Source of the DNA: an uncultured Muribaculaceae bacterium | Lineage (GTDB): Bacteria > Bacteroidota > Bacteroidia > Bacteroidales > Muribaculaceae | NCBI GenBank assembly: GCA_910587235.1 | Contig: CAJUKD010000035.1 | Location: forward strand, 1-21,550 | Direction of reading: 5' to 3' | DNA: 21,550 bases | Part shown: positions 8,061-15,367 of the stretch, piece by piece | Position numbering within the stretch: the stretch's first letter is position 1 | Layout: every line of letters begins with the position of its first letter | Notes under the pieces: model-generated | Told to the model about the DNA's origin: nothing | Database searches by the model: none | What the model saw: only the letters and a program-made list of their open reading frames with translations | Program-made: the position numbers and the translations under genes

Positions 8061-9710
8061 ATGAAAAAGTCGATTACATGCTTTCTGTCGCTTGCGACAA
8101 TGATGTGCGCCGGCACGGCAAATGCCGAGAATTATTTCTTCAGCGTCAATGGCGCCGGAGATCAGGACGGTACCTCGTGGGAAAATTCGGCTCCCGCCGA
8201 ATATCTCGCAAGTACGGTTGCCGGTCTTTCAGCAGGCGATGCCGTATATGTTCAGGGTGGCACCTATCTGCCCGACCGCAACACCGGACTATGGGATATA
8301 CCTCAGGGCGTGACAATCAAAGGCGGATACGGTCCCGATAAAAAAGGCACCGACACATCAATAACATATCCCACCGAAACCGAAACAATCTTTACCGCCG
8401 ACCTCGACGGCGACGGAAAAGGCGATAATGGTGCCCGTGCGCTTATAGTGATTGCCAATGAGCTGACCGACGGATGGAAAGGCGACAAGACATGGCAGGA
8501 TTATAAGAAAGTGTCGATTTCGGGTGTGACGATACGCGATGCCTACTACACCGGTGAGTCGACATATAAAGGAGCCGCGCTTTTTGCCGTGCAGGCCAAT
8601 GTCGAATTTGACCATGTGAAATTCATTGACAATAAGACTGAAGTTGGCGGCGGTGTCGTATGTTGCCAGGGTAGCCGCGCCGTTTTCCGCGACTGTATCT
8701 GGAGAGGCAACAAGGGAACCAATGCCGGTGTGGCGCTGCTATGCCGACAGCATAACGGCGGTTCTTCCGAAGCCGAAACCCGTCGCGGTGAAACAATAAT
8801 AGACCGTTGTGAATTCACCGATAATACCGTTGCCGAACCCGACAATTCAAACAAGGCCAAATATGGCGGCGCGATAGCATTGGCCGACTGGGGCGGAACA
8901 ATGTGGATCAACAACACTACCGTTACCGGAACCCATATTTCTTGGGCGGGAGCCATGGGCCGTTTCGGAACGGGCACAACACTCTATTCGACAAACAACA
9001 CGTTCTATGACTGCACTTGCAGCTATGATGTACGCCATAGCGGATCCATCATTTCCATGGGCGACAAATCGCATCTCTATGCAGCCAACACTATTTCGGT
9101 AAACAAAGTCGACGGATTCGAAGGCATGCTTGCTACAAATTTCATACAGACAGAACTCTGTACATTCGACACCAAAGGCTATAATGTCTGGGGATCGACG
9201 TTCAACAATTCCGCTACTCCGTTTGCGCCTACCGACAATGTGAACAAGGATAATACCGTTGCAGTGGTATTCGGAGATAATGAGGCTCAGACAGTCGGCG
9301 GTACACGTGTAATCGCACCTCTCGAAAGTTTCCGGGGAGTCGTGCTTGCCGATATCGAGGCAGCTGCAGCAGGATGGAGTATGCCCGCCGAAATCGACGT
9401 GACCCTCGACCAGACAGGTGCTAAGCGTCCGGCATCCACTATTCCCGGTGCTTACGATGTACAGGCCGAAAAAGAAAACTCCGGAATTTCCGCAGCCATT
9501 GTGGAATCCGCTTCATTCTCTTTGCTTGCTCTCGGCGGCGGACATTATGTTGTCCGTGGAGCTGAAGGTGTCGCTGCCGTATATGATCTCGGTGGCCGTA
9601 AAGTCGTAGAGTCCACTGTTGCCGATGGCGATGTACTCGATCTCGCCGGACTTGCAGGCGGTGTATATATCGTGAATGTAGGGAATGAAGCGCTCAAGGT
9701 AGCTCTCTGA
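8061..9710 (+). CDS. Secreted right-handed beta-helix protein with C-terminal sorting domain (copy 1)
   Basis: This is a 549-aa exported protein. A Sec signal peptide (1-22, cleavage after ANA) is followed by SVNGAGDQDGTSWENSA and a GDAVYVQGGTYLP motif, the usual opening of polymorphic-repeat/choice-of-anchor beta-helix proteins. The helix body (about 60-400) is rich in Asn/Gly turns (CEFTDNTVAEPDN, KYGGAIAL, NNTTVTGTHISWAGA). A DxDGDG calcium-loop motif sits at 114-123. The end of the helix carries LDQTGAKRPASTIPGAYD, matching the choice-of-anchor Q type of ending. The last about 70 residues (VYDLGGRKV, LDLAGLAGGVYIVNV) look like a Por/T9SS type-A sorting domain, so cell-surface delivery is likely. 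It is closely paralogous to the next gene. I see no catalytic signature. It may be a binding protein, an adhesin or a lyase-like enzyme. Confidence 0.85.
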   Translation: MKKSITCFLSLATMMCAGTANAENYFFSVNGAGDQDGTSWENSAPAEYLASTVAGLSAGDAVYVQGGTYLPDRNTGLWDIPQGVTIKGGYGPDKKGTDTSITYPTETETIFTADLDGDGKGDNGARALIVIANELTDGWKGDKTWQDYKKVSISGVTIRDAYYTGESTYKGAALFAVQANVEFDHVKFIDNKTEVGGGVVCCQGSRAVFRDCIWRGNKGTNAGVALLCRQHNGGSSEAETRRGETIIDRCEFTDNTVAEPDNSNKAKYGGAIALADWGGTMWINNTTVTGTHISWAGAMGRFGTGTTLYSTNNTFYDCTCSYDVRHSGSIISMGDKSHLYAANTISVNKVDGFEGMLATNFIQTELCTFDTKGYNVWGSTFNNSATPFAPTDNVNKDNTVAVVFGDNEAQTVGGTRVIAPLESFRGVVLADIEAAAAGWSMPAEIDVTLDQTGAKRPASTIPGAYDVQAEKENSGISAAIVESASFSLLALGGGHYVVRGAEGVAAVYDLGGRKVVESTVADGDVLDLAGLAGGVYIVNVGNEALKVAL

Positions 9711-9730
9711 TATTATAATTATTGATTGTC

Positions 9731-11347
9731 ATGAAAAAAAATATAATAATCACATCGGCGTTTTTCGCCTCCATGCTTTGTGCGGTCGATGCAGATGCTT
9801 CCGTCTTGTTTTTCTCTGAAGCCGGTGCTGGCGAAAAGGATGGTTCCTCATGGGAAAATTCAGCTTCAGCCGACATGCTCGCTGCAACGGTAAAAGATCT
9901 TCAGCCCGGCGACGAATTATATCTTCAGGGCGGTTTCTATGCTCCAGGACTTCTGTCTGTGCCGCAGGGCGTGACCATAAAAGGCGGATTCGGAGATGAC
10001 CGTATAGGAACCGACTGCGCAATAGAGTATCCGTCGGTTTATGAAACAATTCTCAGTGCCGATACCGATGGCGACGGCAATGGCGATAACAGCGGCGTTG
10101 CGTTTATCGTTATGGATTTTGCCGGCGATGCCGCAGATTATCAGAAGACTGTCCTTGCAGGTCTTACTATCCGCGACGCCCATACTACATCCACGACTTA
10201 TAAAGGTTCGGCACTTTTCGCATCGAATGTGAACGCTGAATTCGACCATCTGAAATTTATAGAAAACCGGACAGAAAAAGGTGGTGGAATGGTGGTGCTC
10301 AATGGCTCAAGAGTATATCTGCATGATTTCATCTGGCGCGACAATAAGGGTACTAACGCCGGTGTGGCGCTTCACATACGCCAGAAAGGCGGAGGAACCA
10401 CGGCCGGAAATCCGGGAAGCGAGATAATTGTCGACCGCTGTGAATTCTCCGACAACACAGTGGCGCAACCTACCAATAACAATGTGGCCAAGTATGGAGG
10501 CGCCATAGCTCTTTCCGATAACGGCGGTACGATGTATATGGCTAACAGCACCGTTACCGGCACACATATTTCTTGGGCCGGAGCAGGCGCGCGCATAGGT
10601 GGAGGCACTAACTTCTATTCGCTTCACAACACATGGTTCGACTGCACCTGCAACCAGGCAGCCCGCTATAGCGGCGCTGTACTTTCCGTAGGCAATGGAG
10701 CGAAATTCTATTCATACGCCGATATTGTTGTGAATAAGGAAGAAGGCAGGGATGATGACGGAACGAACTCTTTTGCAACCATCTTCCTGCAAAGTGCCTC
10801 GACCGGATTCACTTCCGGAGGGCATAACCTTTGGCAGACAGTCACCAACAATACTGCTTCTCAGCCTGCCGAAAGCGACAACATAGCCAAGACAAATACT
10901 GTAGCATCTGTTTTCGGAGATAATGAATATGCGCAGGTGGGCTACTCTCGTGTCATAGCTCCCCTTGAAGCCTACCGCAATGTGTCGCTCGACGACTCCC
11001 GCGCGATTGCCGAGGCATGGAATCTTCCCGCGGAACTGGATCTTACTCTCGACCAGACCGGTGCCACACGTCCCGAAACAACGGTTCCCGGTGCTTACGA
11101 TGAGGAGAATTATAAACAGACGGGTATTGTCGCTGCCATGACGGATGGCGATTTCTCGCTGCGGGCAATGGGAGCGGGGCGTTATGCGGTCTGTGGCACG
11201 GAAGGTGCAGCCGCTGTCTATGACCTCGGTGGCCGCAGACTTGTCGCTGTCTATGTTGCTGAAGGTGACATTCTCGATCTTTCAGCCCTTGCATCGGGCA
11301 TCTATATCGTTTCTGTCAACGGCATGAGTGTCAAACTCGCAATCTGA
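9731..11347 (+). CDS. Secreted right-handed beta-helix protein with C-terminal sorting domain (copy 2)
   Basis: I place the start at the ATG at 9731 (538 aa). An in-frame TTG at 9722 would add only three residues and is less likely, because from the ATG the protein begins with the usual MKKN signal-peptide start. The signal peptide ends after ADA (about 23). It aligns along its whole length with the previous gene: GxKDGSSWENSAS, PQGVTIKGGFG, the DTDGDGNGDN calcium-like loop (111-120), KYGGAIALS, STVTGTHISWAGA, LDQTGATRPETTVPGAYD. It ends in the same sorting-type domain (VYDLGGRRL, LDLSALASGIYIVSV). It follows copy 1 after 20 nt, so this is a tandem duplication. The two copies differ at many synonymous and replacement positions, so the duplication is not recent. 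The role is unknown, probably partner or alternative-ligand version of copy 1. Confidence 0.85.
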   Translation: MKKNIIITSAFFASMLCAVDADASVLFFSEAGAGEKDGSSWENSASADMLAATVKDLQPGDELYLQGGFYAPGLLSVPQGVTIKGGFGDDRIGTDCAIEYPSVYETILSADTDGDGNGDNSGVAFIVMDFAGDAADYQKTVLAGLTIRDAHTTSTTYKGSALFASNVNAEFDHLKFIENRTEKGGGMVVLNGSRVYLHDFIWRDNKGTNAGVALHIRQKGGGTTAGNPGSEIIVDRCEFSDNTVAQPTNNNVAKYGGAIALSDNGGTMYMANSTVTGTHISWAGAGARIGGGTNFYSLHNTWFDCTCNQAARYSGAVLSVGNGAKFYSYADIVVNKEEGRDDDGTNSFATIFLQSASTGFTSGGHNLWQTVTNNTASQPAESDNIAKTNTVASVFGDNEYAQVGYSRVIAPLEAYRNVSLDDSRAIAEAWNLPAELDLTLDQTGATRPETTVPGAYDEENYKQTGIVAAMTDGDFSLRAMGAGRYAVCGTEGAAAVYDLGGRRLVAVYVAEGDILDLSALASGIYIVSVNGMSVKLAI

Positions 11348-11373
11348 AAATCCATATCTCCTCGTATTCGATA

Positions 11374-13941
11374 ATGAAAATAATAATAAAACAAATCGTA
11401 CTTGCCGCCGCTTTGGTGGCGGCAAGTACTTCTGTTGCCTCTGCCGCAGCCGATGTCCATAATTTCGCTAACTACAACATACGCTATGTAAATCCCAACA
11501 ACGGCGATACGGGTGAAAAGAGCTGGAGTGTCCGCGGCCCGTATGTGGCACGGGTGATCAAGGACTATGATTTCGACATAGTCGGGATGCAGGAAGTCAC
11601 CGGGCGCAATGGCGGCAAGAGTGTGAATCCGTCGACCGGACGCTCACAGCTCGAAGACATGAAAGCATGGCTGACCGACTATTCTTTTCTGGAATGGGAG
11701 CGCTCGGGCAATAATAACGCCAAGGATTATTCCTACAATGCTCTTGCTTATAAAAAAGACCGTTACGAATGTGTTGAGTCCGGGTGCTTCTGGCTGTCGC
11801 CATCGCCTGACACTCCCGGACCGGGATGGGATACGGATCCTGAGTTCAGCGGACTTTGGCGCACTTGCGGTTGGGCTAAGATGAAAGTACGATCTACCGG
11901 TGAAATCTTTTATTTCGCCGTTACGCACGTCAACTACGGTCCTTCGCTCGACGGACGCAACAGCGGTGAACTTATTTCACGACGTCTTGCTGAGATCGCC
12001 GGGAATTATCCGGTAGTGCTTGTGGGTGACTTCAACATGCGCAGAGCCGACCATAGCGAAGCCTACAGCGCTTATGCCTCGCATTTCTACGATGCCGCAC
12101 TGACTGCCGCGGAAAATTACTGCCTGCCGGAGTCTAATCCGACTACGAATGTGACAGGGCAGAACTGGTATCCCGTTAACAGTTCCATGATGAGCGGATC
12201 GGAATTCGATTTCTGTTTCTACCGTAATATGGATGTGCGCAGCCGTCACATAATAACCGAATATTTCGGACGTACGGTGAATCCGTCGGACCATTTTCCG
12301 GTAATGATACGTTGCGTCCTCTCCGGAGAGCGGATTCCGGCGACAGTACATGTCGACCGGGAGGCCGCCGCCGGTGGCGACGGCAGCGTCTTACATCCTT
12401 TCCGTACAATCGCTGAAGGTGTCGCTGCGGCCGGTATGAATGGCACGGTGAAAATTACAGCGGGTACATATAAGGAAAACATCAGGATTCCTGCATCGAT
12501 GACTCTTGCCGGAGGATATGCCTCCGATTTCTCCGAACTTGCAGGCCGTACGCTTATTGACGCATCCGATATGACCGAGTGCCCGATGTATGTCGAGAAC
12601 TGGTATTCTTTGAATCTCAGCGGATTTGGATTTGAAAATTATGTTTCGTCAAAGATGGCTTCCGACGGAGCGTTGCGTTTTCGTGGAAATCATCTTCGCC
12701 TGACCGATGTGGATTTTAGCTCGAACAAGGCTTTTGCATCGGGTGGCGCTATGTCGGTCGACTGTCGTGATGCGGTTGTCAGCGCTTGTCGTTTTTACAA
12801 TAATACAGCTTCCGAAAACGGAGGTGGCGCAATCTTTAAACTTTCTGGAGAACTTATCGTAGACAATTCTGTATTTCAGGCGAATGAGGCTAAGAGCGGC
12901 AGTGCCGCCGTTGTTACAGATGCCGCCGAACTGATAGTACGCAACAGCGCATTCATAGTCAACAGCGGACGCAGCACCGGTGCGCTTTTTTTTAACGGCT
13001 GTCCGTCGGCATCAAGATATTCGATCGTAAACAGCACATTCGCATCCAATCGTCTGTCCGCGCCAAGCGGTTTGCCCGTGGTCGTACGAGGCTTCGGAGG
13101 AGCGGCTATCTGTGCGAATCTCGACACAGACGTGCCTGTCAACATGGCGCATCTGACTGTGGTAGGGAATGAAGCGGTTTTTTCCGGTTCCAATAAAGAT
13201 AATTTCAATGCAGCCGCAATCAATGTCTACGGTCTTGGACGATTGAATCTTCACAACAGCATTGTCGCAGGCAATTACAGCGACAGTGGCTGCGGCGATG
13301 TCAAAACGGGGGAAACGGCTGTTGTCGAAAAAGAAAGGTTCAATATTTATTCATGCCGGCAGTCGGTGAATTTTACTGCTGACGGCACCGATTTCCTGGC
13401 GGCTGATTTTTCCGGGGCTATTGGCGCGTTGGAAGAACTTCTTGGCGGCAAGGTGTCGGACGGGCGCTTTATCCCTGATGTACGTCTGTGGGGAGCCGGC
13501 AAGACTCCGATTGTGTTGCCGCTGTCGGTTAGCTATGCCGGACAGCCTGTTAACGTCATAACCTCTTACCAGCGTCTGCTCGAGAATCAGTTCATACAGG
13601 ATCTCGACGGCGACGGTAAGATCGGCGGCCTGTTGGCTGTCGACCAGTGTGGCAACGCGCGTGCCGATGCTTCAATGCCCGGTGCGGCCGAATACATTGT
13701 ATATTCCGGAATCAAAGATTACGCAACAGCTTCAGATCCATGTCAACTTACGAAAGTATCGACGGATGTGTACAGGCTTTCCTCTGTCTATGCGCCAGTG
13801 GCTCTCTATGGAGCCGACGGCTCTTTGCTTGATGTTATACGTCCCGATGCCGGCGGTGATTATATTGTTGATCTCGGGGGACGCGAAGCCGGTATATATC
13901 TTATTTCGTCTTTGACAAAAACATTTAAACTTGTAAAATGA
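11374..13941 (+). CDS. EEP-superfamily phosphodiesterase/phosphatase fused to a beta-helix and sorting domain
   Basis: This is an 855-aa exported two-module protein. After a signal peptide (about 1-25, cleavage near ASA) comes an endonuclease/exonuclease/phosphatase domain (about 28-315) with a full set of catalytic motifs: Asn35 in YNIRY, Glu74 in MQEV, His185 in THVNYG, GDFN (218-221), FDFCF, and SDH (305-307). The NIRY start and the CFWLSPSP segment resemble a poorly characterised EEP subfamily common in Bacteroidetes. EEP enzymes cleave phosphoesters (DNA, phosphoinositides, sphingomyelin, mRNA tails). The second module (about 326-690) opens with HVDREAAAGGDGSVLHPF and KITAGTYKENI, a DUF1565-like right-handed beta-helix. 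A DxDGDG loop is at 743 and a sorting-like domain (about 785-855) ends TFKLVK. The fusion suggests a surface enzyme held on its substrate by the helix. Extracellular DNase is the main alternative. Confidence 0.85.
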   Translation: MKIIIKQIVLAAALVAASTSVASAAADVHNFANYNIRYVNPNNGDTGEKSWSVRGPYVARVIKDYDFDIVGMQEVTGRNGGKSVNPSTGRSQLEDMKAWLTDYSFLEWERSGNNNAKDYSYNALAYKKDRYECVESGCFWLSPSPDTPGPGWDTDPEFSGLWRTCGWAKMKVRSTGEIFYFAVTHVNYGPSLDGRNSGELISRRLAEIAGNYPVVLVGDFNMRRADHSEAYSAYASHFYDAALTAAENYCLPESNPTTNVTGQNWYPVNSSMMSGSEFDFCFYRNMDVRSRHIITEYFGRTVNPSDHFPVMIRCVLSGERIPATVHVDREAAAGGDGSVLHPFRTIAEGVAAAGMNGTVKITAGTYKENIRIPASMTLAGGYASDFSELAGRTLIDASDMTECPMYVENWYSLNLSGFGFENYVSSKMASDGALRFRGNHLRLTDVDFSSNKAFASGGAMSVDCRDAVVSACRFYNNTASENGGGAIFKLSGELIVDNSVFQANEAKSGSAAVVTDAAELIVRNSAFIVNSGRSTGALFFNGCPSASRYSIVNSTFASNRLSAPSGLPVVVRGFGGAAICANLDTDVPVNMAHLTVVGNEAVFSGSNKDNFNAAAINVYGLGRLNLHNSIVAGNYSDSGCGDVKTGETAVVEKERFNIYSCRQSVNFTADGTDFLAADFSGAIGALEELLGGKVSDGRFIPDVRLWGAGKTPIVLPLSVSYAGQPVNVITSYQRLLENQFIQDLDGDGKIGGLLAVDQCGNARADASMPGAAEYIVYSGIKDYATASDPCQLTKVSTDVYRLSSVYAPVALYGADGSLLDVIRPDAGGDYIVDLGGREAGIYLISSLTKTFKLVK

Positions 13942-13948
13942 TATAAAA

Positions 13949-15352
13949 ATGGACAGACTGCAATTCCTCAAAATAATGGGAATGTCGGTTGTAGGCGCCG
14001 CGCTTGCTCCCGAGATCCTTGCCGGCACTGTGACCGGCATGCCCCGAAAACTCAACGAAATAGATCTCGGCAGTAAAAGCCTTGAGTCCGACACACCACG
14101 GCAGGTGACCGTGCTTGTCCTCGGAGCCGGCCAGCGTGGCGCCGTCTATGCAAGCTATGCCGCCAGGTATCCTGATGCCATGAAAGTGGTTGGTGTGGCC
14201 GACATAAATCCCGTTCGTCTTGCAAAGATGGCCGACGAGCACGGGGTAGAGGAAAAATACCGCTTCAGCGACTGGTCGGAGGCTCTGGCCGCCGGCAAGA
14301 TAGCCGACGCCGTGGTAATCAGTCTGCCCGACGATGTTCACTACAAACCTTGCATGAAAGCCCTTGACATGGGCTACCATATACTGCTCGAAAAACCCGT
14401 GGCACCCACGCGCCGGGAGTGCGAGGACATACGCGACATGGCCAACCGCAAAGGGGCGATCGTGGCCGTGTGCCACGTCCTGCGTTATGCGCCGTATTTC
14501 GTGGCGCTGAAAAGGGTGGTGGACTCGGGCATGATAGGACGTCTGGTGTCGGTCCAGCATTTAGAACCTATACGCTATGCCCACATGGCGCATTCATACG
14601 TGCGCGGCAACTGGCACAATTCCCAAAAGACAACACCCATAATCTTGGCGAAATCATGCCACGACCTTGACATAATACGTTGGATCGTAGGCTCTCCGTG
14701 CCGCTCGATCTCGGCATACGGCGATTTGTCGTTCTTTACACGCGAAAATCGTCCAGAGGGTGCCACACGCCGCTGTACCGACGGCTGCCCGCATGAATCC
14801 CGCTGTCCCTATTCGGCAATCGACATATACACCCGAAAGAACCAGCACACATACGTGTTCGACAATCTTCCGCCGCGGGGTGCCGAACGCGAGCAGGCCA
14901 TTATCGAATATCTGAAAACGACGGACTACGGCCGCTGTGTGTTCGACATGGACAATGACCAGTGCGACCACTATGTGGCGAATATGGAATTTGCCAACGG
15001 TGTCACCGCCGCATTCTCAATGGAAGCTTTCACGGCCACGGGAGGCCGCCGTACCCGCCTGATGGGCACGCACGGGATGGTCGAAGGCGATATGAAGAAA
15101 TTCACTGTCACGGAATTCCTCACAGGCGAAACTCAGGAGTGGAGTGCCGCCGATGTGGTGGAAGTGGCTGAGTACGCCGGCCACGGCCATGGCGGAGGCG
15201 ACCTCTGTCTGGCGCGTGACTTCGTCAATGCTGTCGGCAACAATGATCCCGGTCGCCTTACGAGTTCCATCGACGTGTCGACCGAAAGTCATGTCATGGG
15301 CTTCTGTGCCGAGGACAGCCGTCTGAAACATAAGAAAGTGAAGGTAAGCTAA
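13949..15352 (+). CDS. Exported Gfo/Idh/MocA-family NAD(P)-dependent oxidoreductase with Cys motif
   Basis: This 467-aa protein has a Rossmann dinucleotide-binding domain (VTVLVLGAGQRG, GAGQRG at 59-64; VADINP) and the family hallmark EKP (148-150), followed by a C-terminal alpha/beta domain. CHDLD (237-241) supplies the usual His/Asp active-site positions. A three-Cys insert, CTDGCPHESRC (276, 280, 286), is found in a subset of these enzymes and could bind a metal or a disulfide. The N-terminus (DRLQFLKIMGMSVVGAALAP) looks like a Tat signal whose second Arg has become Leu, so the export route is uncertain. Family members oxidise sugars or inositols, or act as NAD-dependent glycosidases (GH109-like). 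Tight spacing (7 nt after the EEP gene, 15 nt before the GDPD gene) ties it to phosphodiester breakdown, perhaps acting on the released sugar or polyol. Confidence 0.88.
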   Translation: MDRLQFLKIMGMSVVGAALAPEILAGTVTGMPRKLNEIDLGSKSLESDTPRQVTVLVLGAGQRGAVYASYAARYPDAMKVVGVADINPVRLAKMADEHGVEEKYRFSDWSEALAAGKIADAVVISLPDDVHYKPCMKALDMGYHILLEKPVAPTRRECEDIRDMANRKGAIVAVCHVLRYAPYFVALKRVVDSGMIGRLVSVQHLEPIRYAHMAHSYVRGNWHNSQKTTPIILAKSCHDLDIIRWIVGSPCRSISAYGDLSFFTRENRPEGATRRCTDGCPHESRCPYSAIDIYTRKNQHTYVFDNLPPRGAEREQAIIEYLKTTDYGRCVFDMDNDQCDHYVANMEFANGVTAAFSMEAFTATGGRRTRLMGTHGMVEGDMKKFTVTEFLTGETQEWSAADVVEVAEYAGHGHGGGDLCLARDFVNAVGNNDPGRLTSSIDVSTESHVMGFCAEDSRLKHKKVKVS

Positions 15353-15367
15353 AAATCAGGATAGAAC

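Noticed and set aside
9722..9730. TTG at 9722 as the start of the second beta-helix gene
   Set aside because: The ATG at 9731 gives a standard MKKN signal-peptide start parallel to MKKS in the first copy. The TTG adds only three residues.
8061..13941. Repetitive Asn/Gly-rich coding stretches considered as DNA tandem repeats or a CRISPR array
   Set aside because: The repetition is at the protein level (beta-helix turns) with no regular identical DNA unit or spacer pattern.
13925..14560. 211-codon minus-strand frame opposite the Gfo/Idh/MocA gene
   Set aside because: The + strand frame has GAGQRG, EKP and CHDLD motifs. The opposite frame is His-rich and unstructured, a typical shadow.
13949..15352. 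Firm assignment as GH109 alpha-N-acetylgalactosaminidase
   Set aside because: The Tat-like start and Rossmann fold fit, but I cannot see family-specific features, and the three-Cys insert points to another subgroup.
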